64,000 nucleotides of DNA, taken from NCBI RefSeq assembly GCF_900166595.1, contig NZ_LT745763.1, forward strand, positions 529,315-593,314, given 5' to 3'. This document shows, piece after piece, positions 28,383 through 37,353 of this stretch (position 1 is the first letter of the stretch; the number at the start of each line of letters is the position of its first letter). The DNA is from Virgibacillus dokdonensis (GTDB lineage Bacteria; Bacillota; Bacilli; Bacillales; Amphibacillaceae). The notes under the pieces are model-generated. The model searched no databases. It was not told the origin of the DNA and saw nothing but the letters and a program-made list of their open reading frames with translations. Both the position numbers and the translations under genes were made by a program.

Positions 28383-29888
28383 GTGAAAACGAGCGAATTT
28401 AGAAACTATGATGCAGTGGATTTAGCTGATTTAGTAAAAAAAGGTGAGACGACTGAAGAAGAACTCTTGCAAGCTTCGTTAGAACAGCTTGCGCAAGTGA
28501 ATCCAACTTTACATGCGGTTATTTCGGAACGTAAAGAAAAAGCGCTTCAAGAATGGAAAGATATTACGTATAATAGGCCGTTTCGTGGTGTGCCTGTTTT
28601 GCTAAAGAATACGGGACAACAATTAAAAGGGGAGCGGACGACTTCGGGTTCCAAGTTATTGAAACAGTATGCTCCCGTAGCAAAACAAGATTCTCATTTT
28701 GTGCGTGCTTTTCGTGATGCTGGTTTTCAATTTATTGGTCATACGAATACACCAGAGTTTGGCTTGAAAAATATTACGGAACCTGAAACAGATGGTCCAA
28801 CTCGAAACCCTTGGAATGTGGCATATTCACCAGGCGGATCAAGTGGGGGTTCGGCAGCCGCGGTTGCAGCTGGCATTGTTCCGTTGGCAGGAGCTAGCGA
28901 TGGCGGGGGGTCGATTCGCATACCTGCTTCTTTTACAGGGCTGTTCGGTTTAAAGCCGACGAGAGGGAGAACACCAGTAGGTCCGGGAGCAGGTCGCCAG
29001 TGGCATGGTGCTGCGATTGATTTTGTCTTATCAAGAAGTGTGCGAGATAGTGCGGCAATGCTGGATGTATTACAGACAAGTCAGCCTGAAGCTGCCTTTC
29101 AAGCACCGCTATATTTGGAAAGCTACTTGGAAACGATGAAGCAACCGCCAAAAGAAGAGCTTCGCATCGCTTATTCTGTTACATCGCCTGTCGGTACGCC
29201 TGTATCCAATGAAGCCAAAGAAGCGGTCATGAAAACTGTTCAATGGTTGGAGCGGCTAGGCTACCAAATCGAGGAAAATGACCCTCCTATTGATGGAAAG
29301 GAACTTATGCGAAACTATTATTTAATGAATAGTGGAGAAATCGCTACTGTCGGTATGCAGTTAGAGAAAATGATTGGAAGAAAGATTACTAGTGATGATG
29401 TGGAATTGGAAACATGGCTGTTGCATTGTGCTGGGCAGTCTGTATCAGCAGCTGCGTTTTCCTCCAGTATTGCTTCATGGGATGTGGCAGCAGCTGCAAT
29501 GGCTGATTTTCATAAAAGCTATGATTTCTATATTACCCCTGCTACTGCTTTCACAGCACCTAAAGTCGGAGAATTATCGTGGGATAATATAGAGAAAAAA
29601 CGGTGGATAACAAAAATGGAGAATGCCAAAGCAAATGAGAAACAAGAGATTATTTATGATATGTTTTTACCGAGTCTAACCTATACGCCATTTACTCAAT
29701 TGGCTAATTTAACCGGACAGCCTGCTATGTCTCTACCACTTCATGTAACAAGTGAAAATATGCCTTTAGGCTTACAAGTTACGGCTAATAAGGGAGAAGA
29801 ACATAGGTTATTACAATTAGCTTATCAATTGGAAGAAACTGACCCATGGCAAGGGATGAAAGGAAACCCATATTACAATCCTATGTAA
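28383..29888 (+). CDS. Amidase-signature family hydrolase
   Basis: 501-residue serine amidase with the Ser-cisSer-Lys triad visible. The lysine is in VPVLLKNTG. The two serines are in SPGGSSGGSAAAVAAGIVPL and the following ASDGGGSIRIPAS loop. It starts with GTG at 28383 preceded by GAGGTG. Similar to 6-aminohexanoate-cyclic-dimer hydrolase and other broad-range amidases. It lies 62 bp after the germination operon in the same direction. The substrate is unknown; a germination role is not implied. Confidence 0.9.
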   Translation: MKTSEFRNYDAVDLADLVKKGETTEEELLQASLEQLAQVNPTLHAVISERKEKALQEWKDITYNRPFRGVPVLLKNTGQQLKGERTTSGSKLLKQYAPVAKQDSHFVRAFRDAGFQFIGHTNTPEFGLKNITEPETDGPTRNPWNVAYSPGGSSGGSAAAVAAGIVPLAGASDGGGSIRIPASFTGLFGLKPTRGRTPVGPGAGRQWHGAAIDFVLSRSVRDSAAMLDVLQTSQPEAAFQAPLYLESYLETMKQPPKEELRIAYSVTSPVGTPVSNEAKEAVMKTVQWLERLGYQIEENDPPIDGKELMRNYYLMNSGEIATVGMQLEKMIGRKITSDDVELETWLLHCAGQSVSAAAFSSSIASWDVAAAAMADFHKSYDFYITPATAFTAPKVGELSWDNIEKKRWITKMENAKANEKQEIIYDMFLPSLTYTPFTQLANLTGQPAMSLPLHVTSENMPLGLQVTANKGEEHRLLQLAYQLEETDPWQGMKGNPYYNPM

Positions 29889-29926
29889 TAGGCGTGTGCA
29901 TGATACAAATTTAACGTGAGTTTATT

Positions 29927-29975
29927 CCTCTTAAAAAGACCGGGTAATTTAGATTTTGTGTTACTTTTTAAGAGG
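29927..29975 (+). terminator. Inverted repeat after the amidase gene
   Basis: Arms CCTCTTAAAAA and TTTTTAAGAGG separated by 27 nt, 40 bp after the amidase stop. It has no strong T run, so termination is only a suggestion. Confidence 0.45.
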
Positions 29976-30259
29976 GAGCTAGGCTCTTAGATGGTTAAAC
30001 TTGTATGAGATCATGTACTTTTTCGAAGTTTGGAGAGATTAATGTCATAGATTTAGAAAAGGCATGCTTTTCTAATTTACTTTGATTTCAAATTAATTTT
30101 TTTAATCTTGTTAAAAATAACATTAGTAGTTTTTATTGTTTTCCTATTTTCAAGCGTAACAATCACATATATAATAAGTAGTATGCGTTTGCATTGTAAT
30201 TACATTTTTCTAAATATTATATCACATGTAGACGTTTGTTTTGTTCACTAGCAATAAGT

Positions 30260-30340
30260 AGGAAATAAAGATTTTTTTGGTTCATAGGATAAGAAAAATA
30301 AAGGCTTTCGCCGTAAGACTTGGCGACAAGAAAATTTTTG
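30260..30340 (+). repeat. Dispersed intergenic hairpin repeat
   Basis: CATAGGATAAGAAAAATAAAG, GGCTTTCGCCGTAAGACTTGG, CGACAAGAAAATTTTTGC. The 3' hairpin arm is mutated. It lies directly upstream of the AbgT gene, in the otherwise empty space 29976-30364. Confidence 0.65.
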
Positions 30341-30364
30341 CTGATATTTGGAAAGGGGAAAAGT

Positions 30365-31885
30365 ATGGGGAAGAAAAGAGGACTATTCCAACGCTCGTTG
30401 GATGGGGTGGAAGTGGTAGGTAATAAATTACCTCATCCTGTCACATTATTCGCAATATTGGCTTTAATGGTTTTGCTTTTGTCAGCAGCCTTGTCTCCGC
30501 TGGGTATTAGTGTTGAGCACCCAGGTGAAGAAGGAGAAATGGTTGAGATAAAAAATTTATTAAATGGCGAAGGAATCAACTATATATTTTCAAGTATGAC
30601 GGATAACTTTATTGGCTTTGCCCCACTTGGCGTAGTCCTATTGACGATGCTTGGAATTGGAATTGCCGAAAGAGCAGGATTAATTAGCGCTATCTTGCGT
30701 GGGTTCGTGTTAGCGGTTCCCAATCGATTTATTACATTAGGTTTAGTATTTGCAGGGATCATGTCAAGTGTCGCTTCTGATGCTGGTTACGTCGTATTGC
30801 CACCGCTTGGAGCATTATTGTTTGCTGCTGTTGGTCGCCATCCATTAGCTGGGTTAGCTGCTGCTTTTGCAGGTGTCTCTGGGGGCTTTAGTGCGAACTT
30901 AGTGTTATCAGGGACAGATGCATTGTTAGGTGAGCTTACCATTGCAGCAGCTGCCATCGTTGACCCTGCTTATGCTGAAGGCATGAGTATAGCCATGAAC
31001 TGGTGGTTTATTGGTGCATCTGTATTTGTATTAACACTTATTGGCGCATGGGTAACAGAACGAATTGTTGAACCGAGGTTAGGTACATACAAAGGAGAAT
31101 ACGAAGAAACAGTTGAAAAGCTAACAAGCCTAGAAAAGAAAGGTCTTATATGGGCGACGGTTTCTATAGTGGTGTCTCTTATTTTAGCAGTGCTACTCGT
31201 TGTTCCAGAAGGAGCTCCAATGCGTGGAACAGGAGAGCGACCAATTATTGAGTCGCCATTTATGGATTCCCTTGTACCAATTATTGCGATTTTATTCTTT
31301 ATTCCGGGTCTTGTTTACGGTATTGTAACGAAGGCAGTGAAAAATGACAAGGATGTCGCTTATCAACTTTCCGACACAATGGCTTCCATGGGGATGTTCA
31401 TTGTGCTAGCATTTACTGCTGGTCAATTTGTTGCTTATTTTAACGAGTCTAATATGGGATTAGTGTTAGGAGTTTATGGTGCGGACTTCTTGCAAAGTAT
31501 TGATTTAACAGGTATCCCTTTAGTAATCGTGTTTATTATATTAGCAGGGTTTATCAATATCTTTATTGGAAGTGCCTCCGCAAAATGGGCGATGATGGCG
31601 CCGATTTTTGTGCCAATCATGATGCAATTAGGTTATTCACCAGAATTAACGCAGATGGCTTATCGTATTGCAGATTCATCAACAAATATTATTTCACCAC
31701 TTATGACCTATTTTGCGATCATTATCGCTTTTGCACAAAAATATGATAAGAAAATGGGGATAGGTACACTTGTTTCAACCATGATTCCTTATTCTATTTT
31801 CTTTCTTATTGGATGGACAATTATGCTTGTTATTTGGATGTTAATCGGAGTTGAACTAGGCCCTGGTGCGCCAATTTCTTATTAA
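30365..31885 (+). CDS. AbgT family transporter
   Basis: 506-residue membrane transporter with about nine to eleven TM helices. Family features are LDGVEVVGNKLPHPVTLFA at the N-terminus, VASDAGYVVLPPLGALLF, SGGFSANLVLSGTDALL, and SASAKWAMMAPIFVPI with DSSTNIISPLMTYFA near the C-terminus. AbgT proteins import p-aminobenzoyl-glutamate or export antifolates. ATG at 30365 has GAAAGGGG just upstream; a 15-codon extension is encoded by repeat sequence and was rejected. Confidence 0.9.
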   Translation: MGKKRGLFQRSLDGVEVVGNKLPHPVTLFAILALMVLLLSAALSPLGISVEHPGEEGEMVEIKNLLNGEGINYIFSSMTDNFIGFAPLGVVLLTMLGIGIAERAGLISAILRGFVLAVPNRFITLGLVFAGIMSSVASDAGYVVLPPLGALLFAAVGRHPLAGLAAAFAGVSGGFSANLVLSGTDALLGELTIAAAAIVDPAYAEGMSIAMNWWFIGASVFVLTLIGAWVTERIVEPRLGTYKGEYEETVEKLTSLEKKGLIWATVSIVVSLILAVLLVVPEGAPMRGTGERPIIESPFMDSLVPIIAILFFIPGLVYGIVTKAVKNDKDVAYQLSDTMASMGMFIVLAFTAGQFVAYFNESNMGLVLGVYGADFLQSIDLTGIPLVIVFIILAGFINIFIGSASAKWAMMAPIFVPIMMQLGYSPELTQMAYRIADSSTNIISPLMTYFAIIIAFAQKYDKKMGIGTLVSTMIPYSIFFLIGWTIMLVIWMLIGVELGPGAPISY

Positions 31886-31921
31886 TAAAGATGATCACTG
31901 ATGTGACAATATGCCATGAAA

Positions 31922-31959
31922 AGAACCTCGTATTCAATCTAATTGGGTAGCGAGGTTCT
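31922..31959 (+). terminator. Terminator of the AbgT gene
   Basis: Arms AGAACCTCG and CGAGGTTCT with a 20-nt loop, followed by ATTTATTT, about 35 bp after the stop codon. Confidence 0.8.
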
Positions 31960-32078
31960 ATTTATTTGGAATTTAGTGGGAAGTTGTTGAATTGATAAGA
32001 AATTCGCTGAAATTCACATTTTTTCACGAGATCTTACTTACATTTTGAACTTCTTTCCTACCATGTGTAGTACATAAA

Positions 32079-32130
32079 AAAACTTGGCTTTGCTATAGGA
32101 TAAACTCCAACATTTTTATATTGTTTGAAA
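32079..32130 (+). repeat. Partial dispersed repeat
   Basis: ACTTGGCTTTGCTATAGGATA and AACTCCAACATTTTTATA match pieces of the copy at 21092-21155. The rest of 31960-32433 holds no gene; a hairpin TTACACTATAA/TTATAGTGTAA lies at 32357-32390. Confidence 0.4.
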
Positions 32131-32433
32131 GGTGTATGATAGTATCCTGTTCGTTTGCAAGCTATCGTATAAACTATGAATATGTGGATATACTAGAAAT
32201 GGGAAATCTATGTGATGGAAGTATAGAATTTTAAATCTATTAGTATCTCCTTCTTTAGCTTGCACTATTTTTCTAGTATAGTTAGATTAGGGAGAAAGAT
32301 GATGAAATAAATTTGGCTTATTGCCAATGTTAGGGCAATAACTGCCGTCGTTTGACTTACACTATAAATTCATCCTCTCTTATAGTGTAAAAAAAGAGGC
32401 ATGAACATCATTATCGTAGGAAGAAATGGTTGT

Positions 32434-32439
32434 TATAAT
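32434..32439 (+). promoter_or_regulatory. Extended -10 of the yeaC operon
   Basis: TGTTATAAT is a perfect extended -10 (TGnTATAAT) about 24 bp upstream of the yeaC start. The -35 region (TTATCG) is weak, which is normal for extended -10 promoters. The leader would be very short. Confidence 0.5.
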
Positions 32440-32462
32440 GTATATAGAAAGGGGCTTATTTT

Positions 32463-33422
32463 ATGGAGAGTACAATGTCATATAATGTAAAAATAGAAAA
32501 TGTTTTACAAAATATAAGAAAAGTAATGATCGGCAAAGAAGAACCTGCTGTTTTAAGTCTCGTTGCTTTATTAGCACAAGGGCATGTGCTATTAGAGGAT
32601 GTACCAGGTGTTGGGAAAACCATGCTTGTAAAAACGTTGGCGAAGTCTTTAGATTGTGACTTTAGGAGAATACAATTTACCCCTGATTTATTACCTTCCG
32701 ATGTTACAGGTGTATCCATTTTTAATCCAAAAACACTAGAGTTCGAATTTCGTGGTGGACCAATTCTCGGTAATATCATATTAGCAGATGAAATCAATCG
32801 AACTTCTCCAAAAACACAGTCCGCCCTGTTAGAAGCAATGGAAGAAAAACATGTCACTGTGGATGGTAATACGATTCCTCTAGCTCGCCCTTTTTTTGTC
32901 ATGGCTACTCAAAATCCAATTGAATATGAAGGTACGTATCCATTGCCAGAAGCACAATTAGATCGATTTATTTTAAAATTAAACATGGGATATCCGACGT
33001 TTGTGGAGGAAATGGAAATGCTCACACGTACTTCGCAGGTGCATCCTATTGATTGTGTAGAAGCTGTGTTAACAAAACAAGAATTAGAACATATCCAAGA
33101 TGAAGTAAAGCATGTGTATATCGATAAAAATGTGCAACATTATATTATTGATTTAGCAACAAGTACGAGAACACATCCGCAAATTTATTTAGGCGTCAGC
33201 CCAAGAGGGTCGATTGCTTTGATGAAAGCTGCAAAGGCATATGCCTTTATTTTAGGACGTGACTATGTTTTACCAGATGATGTGAAATATTTGGCTCCTT
33301 ACGTTTTAGCACATCGAATCATCCTGCGCTCGGAAGCAAAATATAGTGGAGAAACTGCTAGTGACGTTATTGCAATGATTATCGAACAAACTGAAATACC
33401 AATACGAAAGGAATTGCTTTAA
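32463..33422 (+). CDS. yeaC: MoxR-type AAA+ ATPase
   Basis: 319-residue MoxR ATPase thought to act as a chaperone or activator. Walker A is EDVPGVGKTML, Walker B is NIILADEINRTSPK, sensor 1 is FFVMATQNPIEYEGTYPLPEAQLDRF, and the C-terminal lid contains GVSPRGSIALMKAAKA. First gene of a three-gene unit with a DUF58 protein and a transglutaminase-like protein, the same set and order as B. subtilis yeaC-yeaD-yebA upstream of guaA. Stop and next start overlap (TAATG). Confidence 0.93.
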   Translation: MESTMSYNVKIENVLQNIRKVMIGKEEPAVLSLVALLAQGHVLLEDVPGVGKTMLVKTLAKSLDCDFRRIQFTPDLLPSDVTGVSIFNPKTLEFEFRGGPILGNIILADEINRTSPKTQSALLEAMEEKHVTVDGNTIPLARPFFVMATQNPIEYEGTYPLPEAQLDRFILKLNMGYPTFVEEMEMLTRTSQVHPIDCVEAVLTKQELEHIQDEVKHVYIDKNVQHYIIDLATSTRTHPQIYLGVSPRGSIALMKAAKAYAFILGRDYVLPDDVKYLAPYVLAHRIILRSEAKYSGETASDVIAMIIEQTEIPIRKELL

Positions 33423-34681
33423 TGAAATACCGCTTTCGAATGATTGTAAGCAGTCTGTTTCTGATTACTATCCTTCTGCTGTTATTTTCGTATGCTATGT
33501 TTCAAGGCGGCTTTGTCAGTTGGTTTTTATTTTTTAGCTTTCTTCCTATATTGTTATACGAAGCAGTTGTTTTACTATATCCAATTCGCAAATGGCAGGT
33601 TAGTAGAAAGCTTTCCCATTATGTAACCGACGCTGGTGGAGCGGTTATCGTAAAGGTTAAAATAAAACGTCGTTTTCCATTTCCTTTATATTACTGCATC
33701 ATAGAAGATATGTTAGCAGATTCATTGAAAAAGGTGGACAACGGTAAAGAAAAATATCAGTATATGCACCAAGCTGATCAACTGTTTATTGAACGGAGAA
33801 TGAAACGGGTTCTGTTTCCAGGTTTTAAGCGAACATTTTCTTTTTCTTATCAGTTAGAACAAATTCCAAGAGGTATACATTCCTTTCAAAAGGTACGGAT
33901 ACGGACAGGAGATTTTTTTGGGCTTGTTAAAAAAGATCATATGTATGCTGTAAATGACTCGCTCGTTGTCTATCCAAATGCTCGCCGGCTCCTATTAGAT
34001 GAACAAATGCGTAATCAGCAGGAAGGCAATGTACTCAGCTCATCGTTACGACTTAACAATGTCAATGTAGCGACAGGGATAAGGGAATATTTACCTGGAG
34101 ATCGTGTGTCTTGGATTGACTGGAAGCAAACAGCAAGAAAAAATACGATGATGACAAAGGAGTTTGAGCAAGAAAGAGGAACGAGCAGAATCATTGTCCT
34201 AGAAGCTTGTAATATATCAAATCCGATTGTTTTTGAAGGAATGGTAGAAGTAACGTATGCTTTGCTTACTCATTTTAAGAAACAATCGGTGGAATCTGGA
34301 TTACTTACCGTCGGAAAAGACACAAGTTTTTTTGCATCTATACATGCGCAAGGAGACTTTAATCGATTAATAGAACATATAACAAAACTACAGCCAAGTA
34401 AAAATGACATGTTTTCAATGGGCATTCAGAACCAATGGTCGAAGCTCGTTAGCGGGGGTACCCTTTTATTCGTTGTAGGAAATATGGATAAACCGTTCGT
34501 AGAGATGATGAAAAAGGTGAGACAAAGAGCGAAACATATATGCATTTTGTTTATTCAGCCTGCGCAACAACATACCCTTTCGGCTCCGTTTGTTCGTCAG
34601 TTACAAACTTTTGGAGTAGATGTATTTGAAATGACAGAGCGTGAATTAATGAAAAACCCGTTAGAGGTGAAAAAAATATGA
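33422..34681 (+). CDS. yeaD: DUF58 domain protein
   Basis: 419 residues. Two N-terminal TM segments (FRMIVSSLFLITILLLLFSY and FVSWFLFFSFLPILLYEAVV) are followed by a large cytoplasmic part. The DUF58 signature is in GIREYLPGDRVSWIDWKQTARKNTMMTKEFEQE, and a degenerate von Willebrand-A-like fold comes after it. Such proteins are usually co-encoded with MoxR ATPases. Overlaps both neighbours by a few bases, so the three are likely co-translated. Confidence 0.9.
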   Translation: MKYRFRMIVSSLFLITILLLLFSYAMFQGGFVSWFLFFSFLPILLYEAVVLLYPIRKWQVSRKLSHYVTDAGGAVIVKVKIKRRFPFPLYYCIIEDMLADSLKKVDNGKEKYQYMHQADQLFIERRMKRVLFPGFKRTFSFSYQLEQIPRGIHSFQKVRIRTGDFFGLVKKDHMYAVNDSLVVYPNARRLLLDEQMRNQQEGNVLSSSLRLNNVNVATGIREYLPGDRVSWIDWKQTARKNTMMTKEFEQERGTSRIIVLEACNISNPIVFEGMVEVTYALLTHFKKQSVESGLLTVGKDTSFFASIHAQGDFNRLIEHITKLQPSKNDMFSMGIQNQWSKLVSGGTLLFVVGNMDKPFVEMMKKVRQRAKHICILFIQPAQQHTLSAPFVRQLQTFGVDVFEMTERELMKNPLEVKKI

Positions 34682-36873
34682 GTACGCAAAAGTCGAGTCC
34701 TGTTACTTTTTATACGTTGATTCTTTATATTTGCGGATTCATTTTATTTCTAGAATGGTTCTACCCATTGCAAGAAGTGACGGATACGACAAATATTAGT
34801 ATGTTTATGCTTTACGGCGTTCTATGCTTTCTTCTTTCTTTTATGCAGGTTAGATGGTGGCTGTCGTTTATCTTGAAGGGGGCAGCATTACTATTCGTGG
34901 TAAATAGTCTATTTTTTACGACGAGTTTTTTAAACCCGTTATGGATAGGAGAGTTATTGCAAGATAGTATCTTAAATACGCAAGCATTGTTTAACAGAAC
35001 ATGGTATGAGTTCACGCCATTGTTTCGTAGTACGATGTTTCTTATTTTAATCTGGTTAATGAGCTACTTACTACATTATTGGTTTGTCATTAGAAAACGT
35101 GTCTTTATGTTCGTATTTCTGACGATTGCTTATTTGGCAGTGTTAGACACATTTACAGTTTATGATGGTACTGCTGCAATCATTAGATCCTTCATTATAT
35201 CTTTGCTTGCTTTAGGGTTAGCCCACTTTATGAGAGAGATGGATCGAGAAGCGCTTCGTTTTACATTAGCTAAGAAATCTGCGGTTTGGTTGCTGCCATT
35301 AGTTGCGATTGTTTTATTTTCTTCAGCTGTTGGGTTAGCTGCACCAAAATTTTCTCCTCAATGGCCTGATCCCGTACCGTTTATTCAAAGCAGTGCAGAA
35401 AATGCAGGCTTCTCTGGAGAAGGAAATGGCGGAATTCAAAAGGTTGGCTACGGAGAAGATGACAGTAGATTAGGAGGTTCTTTCGTACAAGATTATACAC
35501 CAGTATTTGAAGCGGAGGCCGATGAAGAACATTACTGGCGTGTAGAGACAAAAGATGTGTATACAGGAAAAGGATGGGAAAAGAGTCATGATTCTGCTTA
35601 TACAGAATTGGGTAAAATACCACCAATGTTTCAAGAAAATGTTAATCTAGAAACAAAGAAAGCTACGATCGAATTTCAAGGTGATGAAGCACTTGATAAG
35701 CTCGTTTATCCGTACGGTTTCGATCATGTAGAGGCACCAGAAGGGGAGCCGTATTTTGATATGTCTTCGGAAGCAATTCAGTTAATGGATGATGCCAATG
35801 ATCCGATTACATTAGAAAATTATACGGTTGATTATGGCTATCCTACTTTTCAAATTGAAGCTTTGCAACAAGCTTCCAGTTCAGATAACTCTATGGAAGC
35901 ATATACGCAAATTCCAGAGACGCTTCCAGATCGAGTAATTGAATTGGCAAAAGATATTACTGCTGAAAAAGAGACGCAGTACGATAAAGCAAAGGCGATT
36001 GAAAGCTACTTCTCCAGCACCGATTTTACGTATCAAACGACAGATGTTCCTGTGCCTGAAGCAAACGAAGATTATGTGGATCAATTTTTATTCGATTCTA
36101 GGGCAGGATATTGTGATAATTTTTCCACCTCGATGGTTGTCATGTTACGTTCGCTGGATGTTCCTGCAAGATGGGCGAAAGGATTTACCGGTGGTGAATT
36201 AGTGGATGCGGGAAGTGAAAAAAACACCTATGAAATAACTAATTCCAATGCGCATTCATGGGTAGAAGTCTATTTTCCTGGTTCAGGATGGGTTCCATTT
36301 GAACCAACAAAGGGATTCTCGAATTTATCCGACTTTCAGAATGAGCCCATAAGTGGGGAAACGCAGCAACAAGATTCCTTGCAACAGTCGGAACAGGAGA
36401 CAGAGGATGAGGAGCAGTCGGAAGAAACAACGCCTGAGGAGGAAAAAGAAGAGGAGTCCGAAGTCGCATCAGCTGCTGCATCTAACTCGGGGCCAACTGC
36501 CATGGAATGGATGTTGCCAACTGTTATCGGTATCGCGCTTTTACTCATTGTCTTCATTCTTGTTTACAGAAGTAGGCTTCGCTTGCAATCTAAATGGGTA
36601 CGTCGTAAATTTACAGCGGATAATAATGTAGAAAATCAACAGGAGGCGTATCACTTTTTGATGAAAGTGTTACAAAAACAAGGGGAAGCAAAACGTCCTG
36701 GGGAAACATTACGAGAGTATGCAATGAAGATTGATAAAAAGTATGAAACGACAGATATGCAGAAGCTTACGGAGCATTATGAACGGCTCATTTACAGAGA
36801 TGACGATAAGCTTGCTTCTAAAACAGAGGTGGCGCAATTATGGAAAAATTTAATAAAACGAATATTGTCTTGA
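34678..36873 (+). CDS. yebA: Transglutaminase-like membrane protein (TgpA type)
   Basis: 731 residues. About six N-terminal TM helices (1-225) are followed by an extracellular region with a transglutaminase-like core. Catalytic Cys is in SRAGYCDNFSTSMVVMLRSL, His in NAHSWVEVYFPGSGWVPFEPT with the following Asp/Glu position. After an acidic Gln/Glu-rich linker comes another TM (WMLPTVIGIALLLIVFILVY) and a C-terminal DUF4129-like tail. Third gene of the MoxR-DUF58-TgpA unit. Function in B. subtilis is not established; a cell-envelope role is likely. Confidence 0.9.
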   Translation: MSTQKSSPVTFYTLILYICGFILFLEWFYPLQEVTDTTNISMFMLYGVLCFLLSFMQVRWWLSFILKGAALLFVVNSLFFTTSFLNPLWIGELLQDSILNTQALFNRTWYEFTPLFRSTMFLILIWLMSYLLHYWFVIRKRVFMFVFLTIAYLAVLDTFTVYDGTAAIIRSFIISLLALGLAHFMREMDREALRFTLAKKSAVWLLPLVAIVLFSSAVGLAAPKFSPQWPDPVPFIQSSAENAGFSGEGNGGIQKVGYGEDDSRLGGSFVQDYTPVFEAEADEEHYWRVETKDVYTGKGWEKSHDSAYTELGKIPPMFQENVNLETKKATIEFQGDEALDKLVYPYGFDHVEAPEGEPYFDMSSEAIQLMDDANDPITLENYTVDYGYPTFQIEALQQASSSDNSMEAYTQIPETLPDRVIELAKDITAEKETQYDKAKAIESYFSSTDFTYQTTDVPVPEANEDYVDQFLFDSRAGYCDNFSTSMVVMLRSLDVPARWAKGFTGGELVDAGSEKNTYEITNSNAHSWVEVYFPGSGWVPFEPTKGFSNLSDFQNEPISGETQQQDSLQQSEQETEDEEQSEETTPEEEKEEESEVASAAASNSGPTAMEWMLPTVIGIALLLIVFILVYRSRLRLQSKWVRRKFTADNNVENQQEAYHFLMKVLQKQGEAKRPGETLREYAMKIDKKYETTDMQKLTEHYERLIYRDDDKLASKTEVAQLWKNLIKRILS

Positions 36874-36998
36874 CCAGCATTCGTTTTGTTATGTAGAATA
36901 AGAACATAACGTAACAAGAATAATTGTTTGCCGTTCGTATATCCTCGACAATATGGGTCGAAAGTATCTACCAGAGCACCGTAAATGCTTTGACTATG

Positions 36999-37036
36999 AA
37001 GGCAGAACTTCCAATACAGCTGGATTCTGCCTTTTT
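36999..37036 (+). terminator. Rho-independent terminator before guaA
   Basis: Arms AAGGCAGAA and TTCTGCCTT, followed by a T run, in the 480-bp space 36874-37353. A weaker hairpin AAAACGAAT/ATTCGTTTT overlaps the yebA stop at 36855-36892. Confidence 0.8.
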
Positions 37037-37103
37037 GCATGTTGTTGTCGCAAAAAGTAAGGATGTAGCTTTTTGTTTTTGCTCCTGCTTTGCTTTTCTT
37101 GCG

Positions 37104-37193
37104 CGGAAAAGTATAAAACGTTTAGGTTTATCGTATAAGGAATTCGAGGCATTTCATCGCCAGAAAATTTGACGATAGCCAAGTTTTTCTAAT
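37104..37193 (+). repeat. Dispersed intergenic hairpin repeat, long form
   Basis: GCGGAAAAGTATAAAACGTTT, AGGTTTATCGTATAAGG, CATTTCATCGCCAGAAAA, then GACGATAGCCAAGTTTTTC and TAATG. Lies between the terminator and guaA. Confidence 0.65.
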
Positions 37194-37353
37194 GAGGGGT
37201 TGCAACAGGAGTAGGTTTGTTTCAAATGATAAACAGGACAGGTAGAGGTGTGTCTGCTTACTAGTTTGTAGGGAGCAGGCTAGTGATTATGCAGTAATTG
37301 TTTTAGAGGAACTTATAGTAAGTGGGATTATTTTATAGATAGGAGTAACGTAC

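Noticed and set aside
36874..37353. Purine riboswitch upstream of guaA
   Set aside because: No conserved purine-aptamer sequence blocks were found; only a terminator and a repeat copy are present.
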